From Hyphomicrobiales bacterium (GTDB taxonomy: Bacteria; Pseudomonadota; Alphaproteobacteria; Rhizobiales; Rhizobiaceae): DNA of 64,000 nt. Location: assembly GCA_900467685.1 (NCBI GenBank), contig UBQX01000029.1, positions 62,001 to 126,000 on the forward strand, read 5' to 3'. A program made the position numbers and the translations under genes. The notes beneath the pieces were generated by a model, which made no database searches, was not told where the DNA came from, and saw only the letters and a list, made by a program, of their open reading frames with translations. Below are positions 27,901 to 36,474 of this stretch, one piece after another (positions within the stretch are counted from its first letter, which is position 1; each line of letters opens with the position of its first letter).

Positions 27901-29712
27901 ATGTTGAGCGAGCGTCTTGGGCAGATTCCGGATGCCTTGTCCGGCTTCGCGATTGCGCCGGCTGGGCAGGACCGCGCGCGATGGCAAGCGCTGCCGGGCG
28001 ACCTGCGAGCGGCGCTCGTCGCGGCGGGCGAGGCGGCTCTCTCCGGAGATTGGCCGGCGCTGCCGGCAACGCTTTATCTCGGCTATACCCGCAACGGAAA
28101 CCGGGTCGATTTCGAGACCGTCTATTTCGCCCGCCGCCGCCGGCTGAACGATCTCGTTCTGGCCGAATGCGTTGAGTGGCAAGGCCGGTTCCTTGATGCG
28201 ATCGTGGACGGGCTCTGGGCGATCGCGGAGGAAAGCGGCTGGCAATTGCCGGCGCATAATTCCTATGTGCGCGGCGGGCCGCGTTTTGCCCTGCCGGATC
28301 CGCAACGGCCGGTCATCGACCTCTTCGCCGCCGAAACGGGCGCCTTGCTGGCCGCGGCGCGTCAGTTGCTCGGCGCGGCGCTCGAAGAGGCCGCGCCCGG
28401 TCTCTCCGCGCGTCTGGAGAGCGAATTGCACCGCCGCATTATCCAGCCCTATCTCACCCAGCATTTCTGGTGGATGGGAAACGGCGACGAGCCGATGAAC
28501 AACTGGACCGTCTGGTGCACCCAGAATGTGCTCTGGACCGTCTTCGCGCTGGAAACCGACAACGACACCTGCAGCGCTGTGGTCCGCAAGGCCTCCGGCA
28601 GCATCGATGCCTTCCTCAAGGACTATGGTGAGGACGGCGCCTGCGAGGAGGGCGCGCAATATTACCGCCACGCGGGGCTCTGCCTCTTCAATGCGCTGGC
28701 CACGCTCTCGGCGATTGCTCCGGAGGCCTTCGCGCCTGTCTTTCAGCAACCGAAGATCCGCAACATCGCCGAGTATATCTTGAACGTCCATGTCGACCGC
28801 CGGCGCTATTTCAATTTCGCCGACTGCGCCGCCGTTTGCGAGCCCTGCAGTGCGCGCGAATATCTCTTCGGAAAGGCCGTCGGGTCGGAAGCGTTGGCGG
28901 CCTTTGCGGCGGCCGATTGGGCCGATGGCGGGGACACCCTTCTGAAGGGTGAGATCAATCTGGGCTATCGCCTGCAAGCCCTGTTCACGGCGGCCGAGAT
29001 GCGTGTTGCGGAGGCGCAATATCCGGAAAAGAAAGATGTCTTCTACCCGAGTGTCGGCCTTCTCATCGCCCGCGACGACCGCTTCCAGCTTGCCGTAAAG
29101 GCCGGCGACAATGGCGACAGCCACAATCACAACGATGTCGGAAGCGTCACGCTCTATCGTGATGGCAAGCCGTTCCTGATCGATGTCGGCGTCGGCACCT
29201 ATACGGCCAAGACCTTCTCGCCCAAGCGTTACGAGATCTGGACGATGCAGTCGGCCTTTCACAATCTGCCGACCTTTGAAGGCGTCATGCAGCAGGATGG
29301 CGAGGCCTACGCCGCGCGAGACGTGGCGGTCGATCTCGCGGACGGACAGGCGTCAATGTCCATGGAGATCGCCGGAGCCTATCCGCCCGAGGCGGGGCTG
29401 CGATCCTATCGCCGCACTGTCCGCCTCGTGAAAGGCAGCCATGTCGAAATCCATGACATCCATGAGGGTGATCGGCCGGCGGAGCTGTCTCTGATGTTCG
29501 GGCAGGAGCCGCAGATCGAGGACGGTTTGATCCGGCTTCACGGCGTCGGCGCGCTTGCCATTGAGGGCGGTGGAGCGCCACGTGTCGAGACGATTGACAT
29601 TGACGATGCGCGGCTTCGCGGGTCATGGCCGGAGACGATCTATCGCGTGCTGATTCCCTTCGTTGGACGGGAATTGCGGGTTCGCACGGTCGAGGAGCAG
29701 GGTGAACAATGA
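27901..29712 (+). CDS. heparinase II/III family polysaccharide lyase
   Basis: A 603-residue protein with an N-terminal alpha/alpha barrel (YLGYTRNGNRVDFE, NNWTVWCTQNVLWT, DYGEDGACEEGAQYYRHAGLCLFNALATL) and a C-terminal beta domain with the heparinase II/III signature DSHNHNDVGSVTLYRDGKPFLIDVGVGTYT. Such lyases cut uronate-containing polysaccharides by beta-elimination, leaving the unsaturated end that GH88 removes. I see no signal peptide, so it is likely a cytoplasmic oligosaccharide lyase. ATG 27901 follows GGGAGATGAGG. The next gene overlaps by four bases. Divergent from the ABC/GH88 operon and sharing operator-like sites with it. Confidence 0.9.
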   Translation: MLSERLGQIPDALSGFAIAPAGQDRARWQALPGDLRAALVAAGEAALSGDWPALPATLYLGYTRNGNRVDFETVYFARRRRLNDLVLAECVEWQGRFLDAIVDGLWAIAEESGWQLPAHNSYVRGGPRFALPDPQRPVIDLFAAETGALLAAARQLLGAALEEAAPGLSARLESELHRRIIQPYLTQHFWWMGNGDEPMNNWTVWCTQNVLWTVFALETDNDTCSAVVRKASGSIDAFLKDYGEDGACEEGAQYYRHAGLCLFNALATLSAIAPEAFAPVFQQPKIRNIAEYILNVHVDRRRYFNFADCAAVCEPCSAREYLFGKAVGSEALAAFAAADWADGGDTLLKGEINLGYRLQALFTAAEMRVAEAQYPEKKDVFYPSVGLLIARDDRFQLAVKAGDNGDSHNHNDVGSVTLYRDGKPFLIDVGVGTYTAKTFSPKRYEIWTMQSAFHNLPTFEGVMQQDGEAYAARDVAVDLADGQASMSMEIAGAYPPEAGLRSYRRTVRLVKGSHVEIHDIHEGDRPAELSLMFGQEPQIEDGLIRLHGVGALAIEGGGAPRVETIDIDDARLRGSWPETIYRVLIPFVGRELRVRTVEEQGEQ

Positions 29713-30497
29713 TCGCGCTTCGCATTGAAGATGCTCAAAGCACTGTTGTCGCGCAGAGCGAAGGCGGCACGGAAGCCGTCCTCTTCGCGCGCCACGTCTT
29801 TGCCGAGGGAGACCGGCTTGTCGTGGCGGTCGAGGGCGCGCCGTGCCATCTCGACATCACGCTCGACGCTGGCATGCCGCCGGCGCGCGTTTACCTCCGC
29901 GAAAGCCCGCTTACCTTCACTGTTCCCTTTGGTGCGCGGCGCAAGGCCTATCCGCCACAGGCATTTTCGGGCGAATTGCAGCGCCTGTCCTGCCGGCTCG
30001 TACGGCCGGAAGAGCTGGCCGCGCGGCGCAATCTGGCGCTCAATCCTTATGACGACCATGGAGAGGCGCGGGCGTTTCCGCATGCCTTTGCCAATGTGGA
30101 AACGCGCGGCGAGGCGGTCTTCGCCGCGCGCAACGCCATCGACGGCGAAAAGGCAAACACCGATCACGGCTTCTGGCCCTTCACCAGCTGGGGGATCAAT
30201 CGCGATCCGGAGGCGACGCTGACCATCGATTTCGGCCGGCCCGTGACCGTCGATGAGATCGTCTTCACGCTACGCGCGGATTTTCCGCACGACGCCTGGT
30301 GGGAGCGCGCCAGCCTGACCTTTCTGCCCGATGGTGAGACCCACACGTTCCCGCTCGTGAAGACCGGCGCGCCACAGAGATTTGCCATCGAGGCGAGGCG
30401 GGTCGAAAGCGTCCGCCTTCACTCACTGATCAAGGCGGACGACCCGTCGCCCTTTCCGGCGCTGACCCAGATTGAGTTTTGGGGCAAAGAAGATTGA
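29709..30497 (+). CDS. carbohydrate-binding-like (discoidin/F5-8 type) protein
   Basis: A 262-residue protein starting within the heparinase stop (ATGA, 4-base overlap). The C-terminal half resembles a galactose-binding jelly-roll of the discoidin type: NAIDGEKANTDHGFWPFTSWGINRDPEATLTIDFGRPVTVDEIVFTLRADFPHDAWWERASLTF and a closing strand TQIEFWG. The N-terminal half is beta-rich and unrecognised. No signal peptide. It probably assists the lyase, or forms a hydrolytic or binding partner; this is inferred from the overlap alone. Confidence 0.7.
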   Translation: MIALRIEDAQSTVVAQSEGGTEAVLFARHVFAEGDRLVVAVEGAPCHLDITLDAGMPPARVYLRESPLTFTVPFGARRKAYPPQAFSGELQRLSCRLVRPEELAARRNLALNPYDDHGEARAFPHAFANVETRGEAVFAARNAIDGEKANTDHGFWPFTSWGINRDPEATLTIDFGRPVTVDEIVFTLRADFPHDAWWERASLTFLPDGETHTFPLVKTGAPQRFAIEARRVESVRLHSLIKADDPSPFPALTQIEFWGKED

Positions 30498-30535
30498 TGT
30501 GGCTGTTCGCGAATTGAAAAAACGATAGTCAACAG

Positions 30536-30558
30536 ACTTATTTTGAAATATGTATGAT
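30536..30558 (+). promoter_or_regulatory. operator-like site at regulator gene
   Basis: ACTTATTT-TG-AAATATGT is an imperfect palindrome (7 of 8 pairs), and TTGAAATATGTATGAT matches the site before the heparinase gene. It overlaps the non-preferred ATG 30550 of the GntR gene, which suggests autoregulation from ATG 30592. Confidence 0.5.
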
Positions 30559-30591
30559 GAATTACGGAAGCAGAGCAGCGTGGGGGCTGGA

Positions 30592-31335
30592 ATGGCAGGG
30601 GTGCAGGGTCGTGTCGATGTGCGAAAAAACGGCACGCTGGTGTCGCGTCTGATTGACGACCTGCGCCAGTCCATCGCTTCGGGTGCTTTTGCGCCGGGGG
30701 GACGCCTGCCGACCGAAGCGCAACTGTCGGAAACCCATGGGGTGAGCCGGACTGTGGTGCGCGAAGCAATTGCGGCGCTTCGGGCCGATCATCTGGTCGA
30801 TGCCCGTCAGGGCTCCGGCGTCTATGTCCTGAAGACTGCGGCGACCGTCCAGCCGGAGCGGATCGACAAGGATCGCGTGGCCTCGGTGCTTGAGGTGCTG
30901 GAAATCCGCACCCCGCTCGAGATCGAGGCCGCAGGCCTTGCCGCCCTTCGGCGCTCGCCTTCGCAGGAAGAATATATTTTCGACTGTCACGCCCGCGTCT
31001 TCGCCTGTATCGAAGCCGGCGAGCCGATCAGAGAGGCGGATTTTGCCCTGCATCTCGCCATCGCTGAGGCAACCAACAACCCGCAGTTTTCCAGCTTTTT
31101 GCGCTCTCATGGCGTCGCGGCCATTCCCCAGGCCGAGATTGTCACCGATGCGCAGCAAGACCGGCAGGTCGCCTATCACAAGCAGCTCTATAAGGAGCAC
31201 GAGGCGATCGTTCTCGCCATCTCCAATGGGGATGAGGATGTTGCCCGCGAGGCGATGAAGGCGCATCTGAAGGGCAGCCAGGTGCGGCACCGCGAACTCC
31301 TGCGGGACGGCAGGCTTCGTTCGGGCTCTCGCTGA
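30592..31335 (+). CDS. GntR/FadR-family transcriptional regulator
   Basis: A 247-residue regulator. The N-terminal winged helix is typical of FadR-type GntR proteins (LIDDLRQSIASGAFAPGGRLPTEAQLSETHGVSRTVVREAIAALRADHLV..., then RQGSGVYV). The C-terminal FCD ligand domain has EVLEIRTPLEIEAAGLAALR, FALHLAIAEATNNPQF and YKEHEAIVLAISNGDEDVAREAMKAHL with the metal-binding Asp/His pattern. ATG 30592 follows GGGGCTGGA; ATG 30550 lies in an operator-like repeat and is less likely. It follows the lyase operon on the same strand and probably represses both divergent operons, releasing on a uronate-pathway intermediate. Confidence 0.92.
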   Translation: MAGVQGRVDVRKNGTLVSRLIDDLRQSIASGAFAPGGRLPTEAQLSETHGVSRTVVREAIAALRADHLVDARQGSGVYVLKTAATVQPERIDKDRVASVLEVLEIRTPLEIEAAGLAALRRSPSQEEYIFDCHARVFACIEAGEPIREADFALHLAIAEATNNPQFSSFLRSHGVAAIPQAEIVTDAQQDRQVAYHKQLYKEHEAIVLAISNGDEDVAREAMKAHLKGSQVRHRELLRDGRLRSGSR

Positions 31336-31489
31336 AGGCTGCCCGCCTTGCTGGTCAACGCAATTGGCTCCGCGGTCTTTGCCCGATCATCTCGATGGGG
31401 GTCGAATAGGCAAGGCTTCCAGCGCGTGAACCACTAAGCGTTGCGGTACTGCAGGATCGGCATCGAATTCAAAGACGGAGGCTGTCCGA

Positions 31490-32932
31490 TCAGCCGACCG
31501 CCCCGATGCCTTGTGTTGCCAGTGCGCGTTCCACTCTGCCAGTCCATGCCGCGTTGGTCGTAAGGGCTGCCGGAAAAAGACCGGGCAGGGAATAGAGTGC
31601 GCGAGCAATGCTTGCGCCATCCCGCTCAGCGTTGTTCAAGATCGCAGCGATTTCGCCGGCACGCGGGTCGCGCAAGTCATAAGACTTGCCTTGCCCGTCG
31701 TGACCCAACGCATAGCGCATCCAGCCCGCCACGGCGATGGCGAAGGTTTCGGCATCCTCGCCTCGGGCCAGGGCTTCCATTGCGGGCTGCAGAAGCCGTT
31801 GCGGCAGTTTCTGGGTGCCGTCCATGGCGATCTGGTAGGTGCGGTGGGCGATGGCGCGGTTTTCGAAACGGGCGATGAGGGCGCGGGCATACTCGTCGAA
31901 ATCGATGCCGGCGAGAGGATCGAGCGTTAGGGCGGCTGCCTTCATGTGGCGTTCGGCGAGTGATTTCAGGCCCGCATCCTGCATCGTGTCGCGGATGAAT
32001 TCGTGGCCGGCGATGAAACCGAGATAGGCAAGCAGCGAATGCGCGCCGTTGAGCATGCGCAGCTTCATCTTCTCGTAAGCCGAAACATCGGAGACCATCA
32101 GCGCGCCCGCTTCTTCCCAGGCGGGGCGGCCGTTAACGAAGTGATCCTCGATCACCCATTGCGAGAACGGCTCGGTCTCGATGGGCGCGCGGTCGGCGTG
32201 ACCTGTGAGACGCTCTGCGTCCGCATAGGTCTCGTCGGTGCTGGCCGGCGTGATGCGGTCGACCATGGTGGAGGGGAAGGGGACGTTGTCCTCGATCCAG
32301 CGGCGCAGCGCCGGATCGACGCGCTCGGCGAAGTCCAGCGTCAGGCGTTTCAGCACGGTGCCGTTACCCGGCAGGTTGTCGCAGCTGAGCGGTGTGAACG
32401 GGTTCAGCCCTTGCGCCCGGCGCGCGGCTAGCCCGGCGACGATATATCCGATGACGCCGCGCGGCTGCGTTGGATTGGCGAGATCGGCGGCGATGTCGGG
32501 ATGGGCGAGATCGAGGCCGCCGGTGCGCGGGTCGAGCCCGTAGGCCTTTTCGGTGACGGTCAGGCTGACGATGCGGATGGCGGGATCGGCGAGGCGCTTG
32601 AGCAGGCCGGCGGGATCGCGGATGGCGGCGCGGGCCTTCACGATGGAGCCGATGACGCGGGCGGTCGTGCCGGCCGTGTCGCGCGTCAGCAGCGTGTAGA
32701 GCCCGTTCTGCTCGTTCAGATGATCGACCACATCGGTGCTGCGCAGGCTGACGGCTTCGATGCCCCAGCGATTGTCCTTCGCCAGCACATCGTCCGTATA
32801 GACAGCGAGATGGGCACGGAAGAACGCGCCCGGCCCGAGATGCAGGATGCCGGCGGTGAGCGCATCGCGGCGATAGGCCGGACGGATGACGGAGGCGGGG
32901 AGGCCGTCCAGGTTCTGCAGGCGTGTCGTCAC
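31490..32932 (-). CDS. uxuB: D-mannonate oxidoreductase (fructuronate reductase)
   Basis: A 480-residue long-chain mannitol-dehydrogenase-family enzyme that interconverts D-fructuronate and D-mannonate with NAD(H). Visible features are ILHLGPGAFFRAHLAVYTDDVL at the nucleotide-binding N-terminus, TVTEKAYG, FTPLSCDNLPGNG, PFPSTMVDRITPAS and the catalytic-type Lys stretch EKMKLRMLNGAHSLLAYLG. It is the third gene of a minus-strand operon uxuA-uxaC-uxuB and overlaps uxaC by four bases. The GntR gene before it is convergent. Confidence 0.95.
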   Translation of the reverse strand: MTTRLQNLDGLPASVIRPAYRRDALTAGILHLGPGAFFRAHLAVYTDDVLAKDNRWGIEAVSLRSTDVVDHLNEQNGLYTLLTRDTAGTTARVIGSIVKARAAIRDPAGLLKRLADPAIRIVSLTVTEKAYGLDPRTGGLDLAHPDIAADLANPTQPRGVIGYIVAGLAARRAQGLNPFTPLSCDNLPGNGTVLKRLTLDFAERVDPALRRWIEDNVPFPSTMVDRITPASTDETYADAERLTGHADRAPIETEPFSQWVIEDHFVNGRPAWEEAGALMVSDVSAYEKMKLRMLNGAHSLLAYLGFIAGHEFIRDTMQDAGLKSLAERHMKAAALTLDPLAGIDFDEYARALIARFENRAIAHRTYQIAMDGTQKLPQRLLQPAMEALARGEDAETFAIAVAGWMRYALGHDGQGKSYDLRDPRAGEIAAILNNAERDGASIARALYSLPGLFPAALTTNAAWTGRVERALATQGIGAVG

Positions 32933-34344
32933 AGCTTGTAGGCCTTTTTCGCATTGGCATAGCAGAGATCGTGCGCCACGATTTCCGCTTCCTGGCTTGT
33001 CATCCGGTGTTCGGTGACGAGACCTGAAAGGTAGCGGCAGACCTCGCGGCGCCAGACATCATGCCGCGCGGGGATGGAGAGCAGCGCCCGTGTATCGTCA
33101 TTGAAGCCGGCGAGATTGGCGAAGCCTGCCGTCTCCGAGACCTGATCGAGATAGCGGCGAATGCCGGCCGGGCTGTCGTGAAACCACCACGGAGGGCCGA
33201 TCATCAGGCATTCCCAATAGCCGGCCATGGGGGCCAGCTCGCGGGCATAGGTCGTCTCGTCCAGCGTGAAGAGCAGGATCTTCAGGCCCGGCGCATGGCC
33301 ATGCTTCGAGAGCAGCGCGTTGAGCCCGCCGACCCAATCGGTGCGGCCGGGGATGTCGGCGCCCATGTTCGGACCGCGGGAGGTAAAGAGCGCGGTATCG
33401 GTATTCCGGCGGGAGCCTGCATGGATCTGCATCACCATGCCGTCTTCGGCGGATAGCCCCGCCATTTCCGTCAGCATCTGGCCTCGGAAAAGTTCGGCAT
33501 CCGCAGAAGAGAGCGGCCCCTTCAGCGCCTTGTCGAGCAGCGCCTGTTTTTCACCCGGCGCGAGATCTGCCGTGAAGGCGGAGGGCACGCCATGGTCGGT
33601 CGCGGTCGCGCCGAACTGGCGGAAATAGGCGCGGCGGTTGCGATGCGCGGCGATCATGCCGTCCCAGCGGGTGACGTCCTCGCCGGTCATTTCACCAAGC
33701 TTGATGAGGTTGTCGCGGAAGCCGGGCGCGTCCGGGTCGGTCACGCTGTCGGGACGATAGGTCGTGCGCACCTTGCCGATCCAGCCGTCGGCGGCAAGCT
33801 TCTGGTGGTGGGGGAGCGGATCGAGCGCGCCTTCGGTCGTCGCAATCGTTTCGATGCCGAAGCGCGTCAGCAGCGCGCGCGGGCGGAATTCCGGCGTGGC
33901 GAGCTGGGCATTGATATGGTCGTAGAGCCGGTCGGCGTTCTGAGCCGTCAGGGCCTCGTCGCAGCCGAGAACGGCGGACATGGCATGATCGACCCAGAGG
34001 CTCGAGGGCGTGCCGCGAAAGAGTGAATAGTGCGCGGCGAAGGCCCGCCAGATATCACGCCCCTTCGCCACCGGCTTGCCGTCGAGGCGGGGAACGCCGA
34101 GATCGTCGAGTTTCACGCCGACGCTGTTCAGCATGCGGAAGAGATAGTGATCCGGGATCACCAGCAGCGCCGAGGCATCCTCGAAGGCCGTGTCATTGGC
34201 AAACCACGACGGCTCCGTATGGCCGTGGGGGCTCACGATGGGCAGGTCGCTGACCGTTTCATAAAGATCGCGGGCGACCGTGCGGGTGGCAGGGTCGGCC
34301 GGAAAAAGCCGGTCGGGATGGAGGATGCCGTTCTTGCTATCCAT
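32929..34344 (-). CDS. uxaC: glucuronate isomerase
   Basis: The 471-residue amidohydrolase-fold enzyme converts D-glucuronate to D-fructuronate (and galacturonate to tagaturonate). Family stretches include SPHGHTEPSWFANDTAF near residue 38 (metal His pair), LLVIPDHYLFRMLNSVGV, MVMQIHAGSRRNTDTALF, ARELAPMAGYWECLMIGPPWWFHDSPAGI and a closing FNDDTRALLSIPARHDVWRR. Normal length. Four-base overlap with uxuB downstream and a nine-base gap to uxuA upstream show one transcript. Confidence 0.97.
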   Translation of the reverse strand: MDSKNGILHPDRLFPADPATRTVARDLYETVSDLPIVSPHGHTEPSWFANDTAFEDASALLVIPDHYLFRMLNSVGVKLDDLGVPRLDGKPVAKGRDIWRAFAAHYSLFRGTPSSLWVDHAMSAVLGCDEALTAQNADRLYDHINAQLATPEFRPRALLTRFGIETIATTEGALDPLPHHQKLAADGWIGKVRTTYRPDSVTDPDAPGFRDNLIKLGEMTGEDVTRWDGMIAAHRNRRAYFRQFGATATDHGVPSAFTADLAPGEKQALLDKALKGPLSSADAELFRGQMLTEMAGLSAEDGMVMQIHAGSRRNTDTALFTSRGPNMGADIPGRTDWVGGLNALLSKHGHAPGLKILLFTLDETTYARELAPMAGYWECLMIGPPWWFHDSPAGIRRYLDQVSETAGFANLAGFNDDTRALLSIPARHDVWRREVCRYLSGLVTEHRMTSQEAEIVAHDLCYANAKKAYKL

Positions 34345-34353
34345 GTCAGTTCC

Positions 34354-35541
34354 TCAATTCGGGACCGCGCCGAGCGCGTAGAGAATGCCGCGCAGTTCGG
34401 CGAGCCCGCGCATGCGGCCGATGGCCGGATAGCCGGGCGTCACAGTCTTTGTGAGATCATCGAGCATCCGGTGGCCATGGTCGGAGCGGAATACCATTTG
34501 CGAGGCGGTATCGCGCTTGCGATCCTCCGCGACGAGTTCCTTGAGCACCGCCACCATGTCGACATCGCCCTCCAGATGCGCGCTTTCATGGAAGGAGCGG
34601 CCGTCACCCTCGCGCTTGGTGGCGCGGAGGTGGACGAAATGGATGCGTTCTGCAAAGCGGCGGGCTATGGCGGGCAGGTCGTTGTCGGCGCGCACGCCCA
34701 GGCTGCCGGTGCAGTAGCACATGCCGTTGGCGGGCGAGGGCACGGCATCGAAGAGGGCTGCGTAATCTTCAGCCGTGGAGGCGATACGCGGCAGGCCGAA
34801 GAGCGGGCGCGGCGGATCGTCGGGATGCAGCGTCAGCTTGACGCCGCGGGCTTCCGCGGCAGGGGTGACGGCCTCCAAGAACTCGATGAGATGCTGGCGC
34901 AGTTTCGCGGCATCGATGCCGGCATATTGCGCGAGCTTGTCGCGGAAGCCCGGCACGGTCATCGGCTCTGTGGTCGAGCCCGGAAGCGCGGAGGTGATGA
35001 TGCGGGTGATCTCGGCAATCTCGGCCTCGCTCATGGATTCGAAAACGAAGCGGGCGCGGGCGCGATCCTGCGCCGAATATTCGGCCTCGGCGCCGGCACG
35101 CTGCAGGACATGGAGGTCGAAGGCGGCAAAGCGCTCGTGGTCGAAGCGCATGGCGGTGGCACCGGTCTCGATTTCATAGTCGAGTTCGGTGCGCGTCCAG
35201 TCCACCACGGGCATGAAATTGTAGCAGACGATGGGGATGTCGCAGGCGGCGACGGCTTCCAGGCTCGCAATCCACGCCTCGATCTCGGCTTTCGCCTTGC
35301 CGCCCATGCGCTTCACCGCATCGGGGATCGGAATGCTTTCCACGACCGACCACGTGAGCGGCGAGCGGCCCGCCGGTGTCGTCTCGATCATAGACTTGCG
35401 CTCGGCGACTTCGGCCTCCGTCCAGACCCTGCCGATCGGAACCTGATGCAGCGAGGATACGATATTCGTCGCGCCGGTCTGGCGCACCTCGTCCAGCGTG
35501 ACCGGGGCCTCCGGCCCGAACCATCTCCAACCCTGCCGCAA
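34354..35541 (-). CDS. uxuA: mannonate dehydratase
   Basis: A 395-residue TIM-barrel enzyme that dehydrates D-mannonate to 2-keto-3-deoxygluconate. It begins MRQGWRWFGPEAPVTLDEVRQTGATNIVSSLHQVP and shows the UxuA metal-binding segments VCYNFMPVVDWTRT, LTLHPDDPPRPLFGLPRIAS, NGMCYCTGSLG, IHFVHLRATKREGDGRSFHES and VFRSDHGHRMLDD. First gene of the glucuronate operon, 40 bases downstream of the GntR gene on the same strand, so all four may be co-transcribed. Confidence 0.97.
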   Translation of the reverse strand: MRQGWRWFGPEAPVTLDEVRQTGATNIVSSLHQVPIGRVWTEAEVAERKSMIETTPAGRSPLTWSVVESIPIPDAVKRMGGKAKAEIEAWIASLEAVAACDIPIVCYNFMPVVDWTRTELDYEIETGATAMRFDHERFAAFDLHVLQRAGAEAEYSAQDRARARFVFESMSEAEIAEITRIITSALPGSTTEPMTVPGFRDKLAQYAGIDAAKLRQHLIEFLEAVTPAAEARGVKLTLHPDDPPRPLFGLPRIASTAEDYAALFDAVPSPANGMCYCTGSLGVRADNDLPAIARRFAERIHFVHLRATKREGDGRSFHESAHLEGDVDMVAVLKELVAEDRKRDTASQMVFRSDHGHRMLDDLTKTVTPGYPAIGRMRGLAELRGILYALGAVPN

Positions 35542-35581
35542 CTTTGTCTCCTCCTGCCTGTCTTTTGTTGTTTGTCCGCGC

Positions 35582-36304
35582 TTAGCGGAAGTAATTCGGG
35601 TGTTTCAGCCGCAATTCCGCGACATCGGGGATGACGGCGCTCAGGTGATGCAGGATCGCCGCGCGGGCAGCACCTGCATCGTGGGCGGCAATCGCGTCGC
35701 GAATGTCGACATGTTCCTGGATGACCTTGTCCATGCGCCCGAGGATGGGCAGCGTGATGCGTCGCGCGCGGTCGATCTGTACCTTCACCGATTTGAGGAT
35801 CGTCCAGATGCCCGGATAGCCGGCGATCTGGGTGATCGCTTCATGGAAGGCCTCGTCTTCCTCGTGAAAGCCGGACGTGTCGCCAAGTGCCGCGCGCGTG
35901 CGCTGGCGGCTGATAATGGCGTCCAGCCGGGCAATCGCGCCGGCATCGGCAATTTCGGTGGCTCTCTCTACGGTGGTCGATTCCAGCGCCTTGCGCACCA
36001 CTACGGCTTCGGGAATAGCCGAGACGGGGATGCGGGACACGACGGTGCCCGACTGCGGATAGATATCGACGAGGCCCCCTTCGGACAGGCGCAGCAGCGC
36101 CTCCCGCACCGGCGTGCGGCTGACGCCAAATTCTTCGGCGATCTTCTTTTCCTGCAGCGCCATGCCCGGCGGCATCTTCAGCGACAGGATATCGGCATGC
36201 AGCCGCTCATAGATGGCGCGCGCCGTGGTCACGCGCACAAGGCCGACCGGCCTTCTCGCTGCGGAAGTGTCGTCGAGAGTGGGGGCGAGTTCGTTTTGTG
36301 TCAT
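35582..36304 (-). CDS. GntR-family transcriptional regulator (FadR subgroup)
   Basis: A 240-residue regulator. The DNA-binding domain is ARAIYERLHADILSLKMPPGMALQEKKIAEEFGVSRTPVREALLRLSEGGLV..., followed by an FCD-type helical ligand domain with EEDEAFHEAITQIAGYP and QEHVDIRDAIAAHDAGAARAAILHHL. ATG 36304 is chosen over the adjacent TTG 36307. It heads the minus-strand uxuA-uxaC-uxuB group and is divergent from the ABC operon starting at 36475. A palindrome at 36333-36340 in the shared region is its probable binding site; the effector may be fructuronate or glucuronate. Confidence 0.92.
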   Translation of the reverse strand: MTQNELAPTLDDTSAARRPVGLVRVTTARAIYERLHADILSLKMPPGMALQEKKIAEEFGVSRTPVREALLRLSEGGLVDIYPQSGTVVSRIPVSAIPEAVVVRKALESTTVERATEIADAGAIARLDAIISRQRTRAALGDTSGFHEEDEAFHEAITQIAGYPGIWTILKSVKVQIDRARRITLPILGRMDKVIQEHVDIRDAIAAHDAGAARAAILHHLSAVIPDVAELRLKHPNYFR

Positions 36305-36316
36305 CAAGGGGCTCTG

Positions 36317-36344
36317 TTGACAGGGTTAAGTGTACTAGTATATC
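36317..36344 (+). promoter_or_regulatory. putative sigma-70 promoter with palindromic operator
   Basis: TTGACA at 36317-36322 and TATATC at 36339-36344 are 16 bases apart, oriented toward the ABC operon at 36475. The 8-bp palindrome TACTAGTA (36333-36340) overlaps the -10, as expected for repression by the divergent GntR regulator. Confidence 0.5.
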
Positions 36345-36474
36345 AGTTAAGCAGACTTGCCAAGGGGCGCGGCGGAGGAGGTCGCGCCTGACTGAAAATT
36401 TCAGAGCATTTCGCAGTCGATTTCATGGGGCCTGGGCACCTTTGTGCCGGCCTGAAACAATGGGAGGAGCCAGC

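Noticed and set aside
27073-29262. 729-codon minus-strand frame across the divergent promoter region and lyase gene
   Set aside because: It covers the operator region and the sense strand of the lyase; no domain is visible.
36298-36474. Extended N-terminus of the PotD-like binding protein
   Set aside because: The extension would start in the regulator gene and cover the promoter; ATG 36475 has a strong ribosome site and a twin-arginine signal directly after it.
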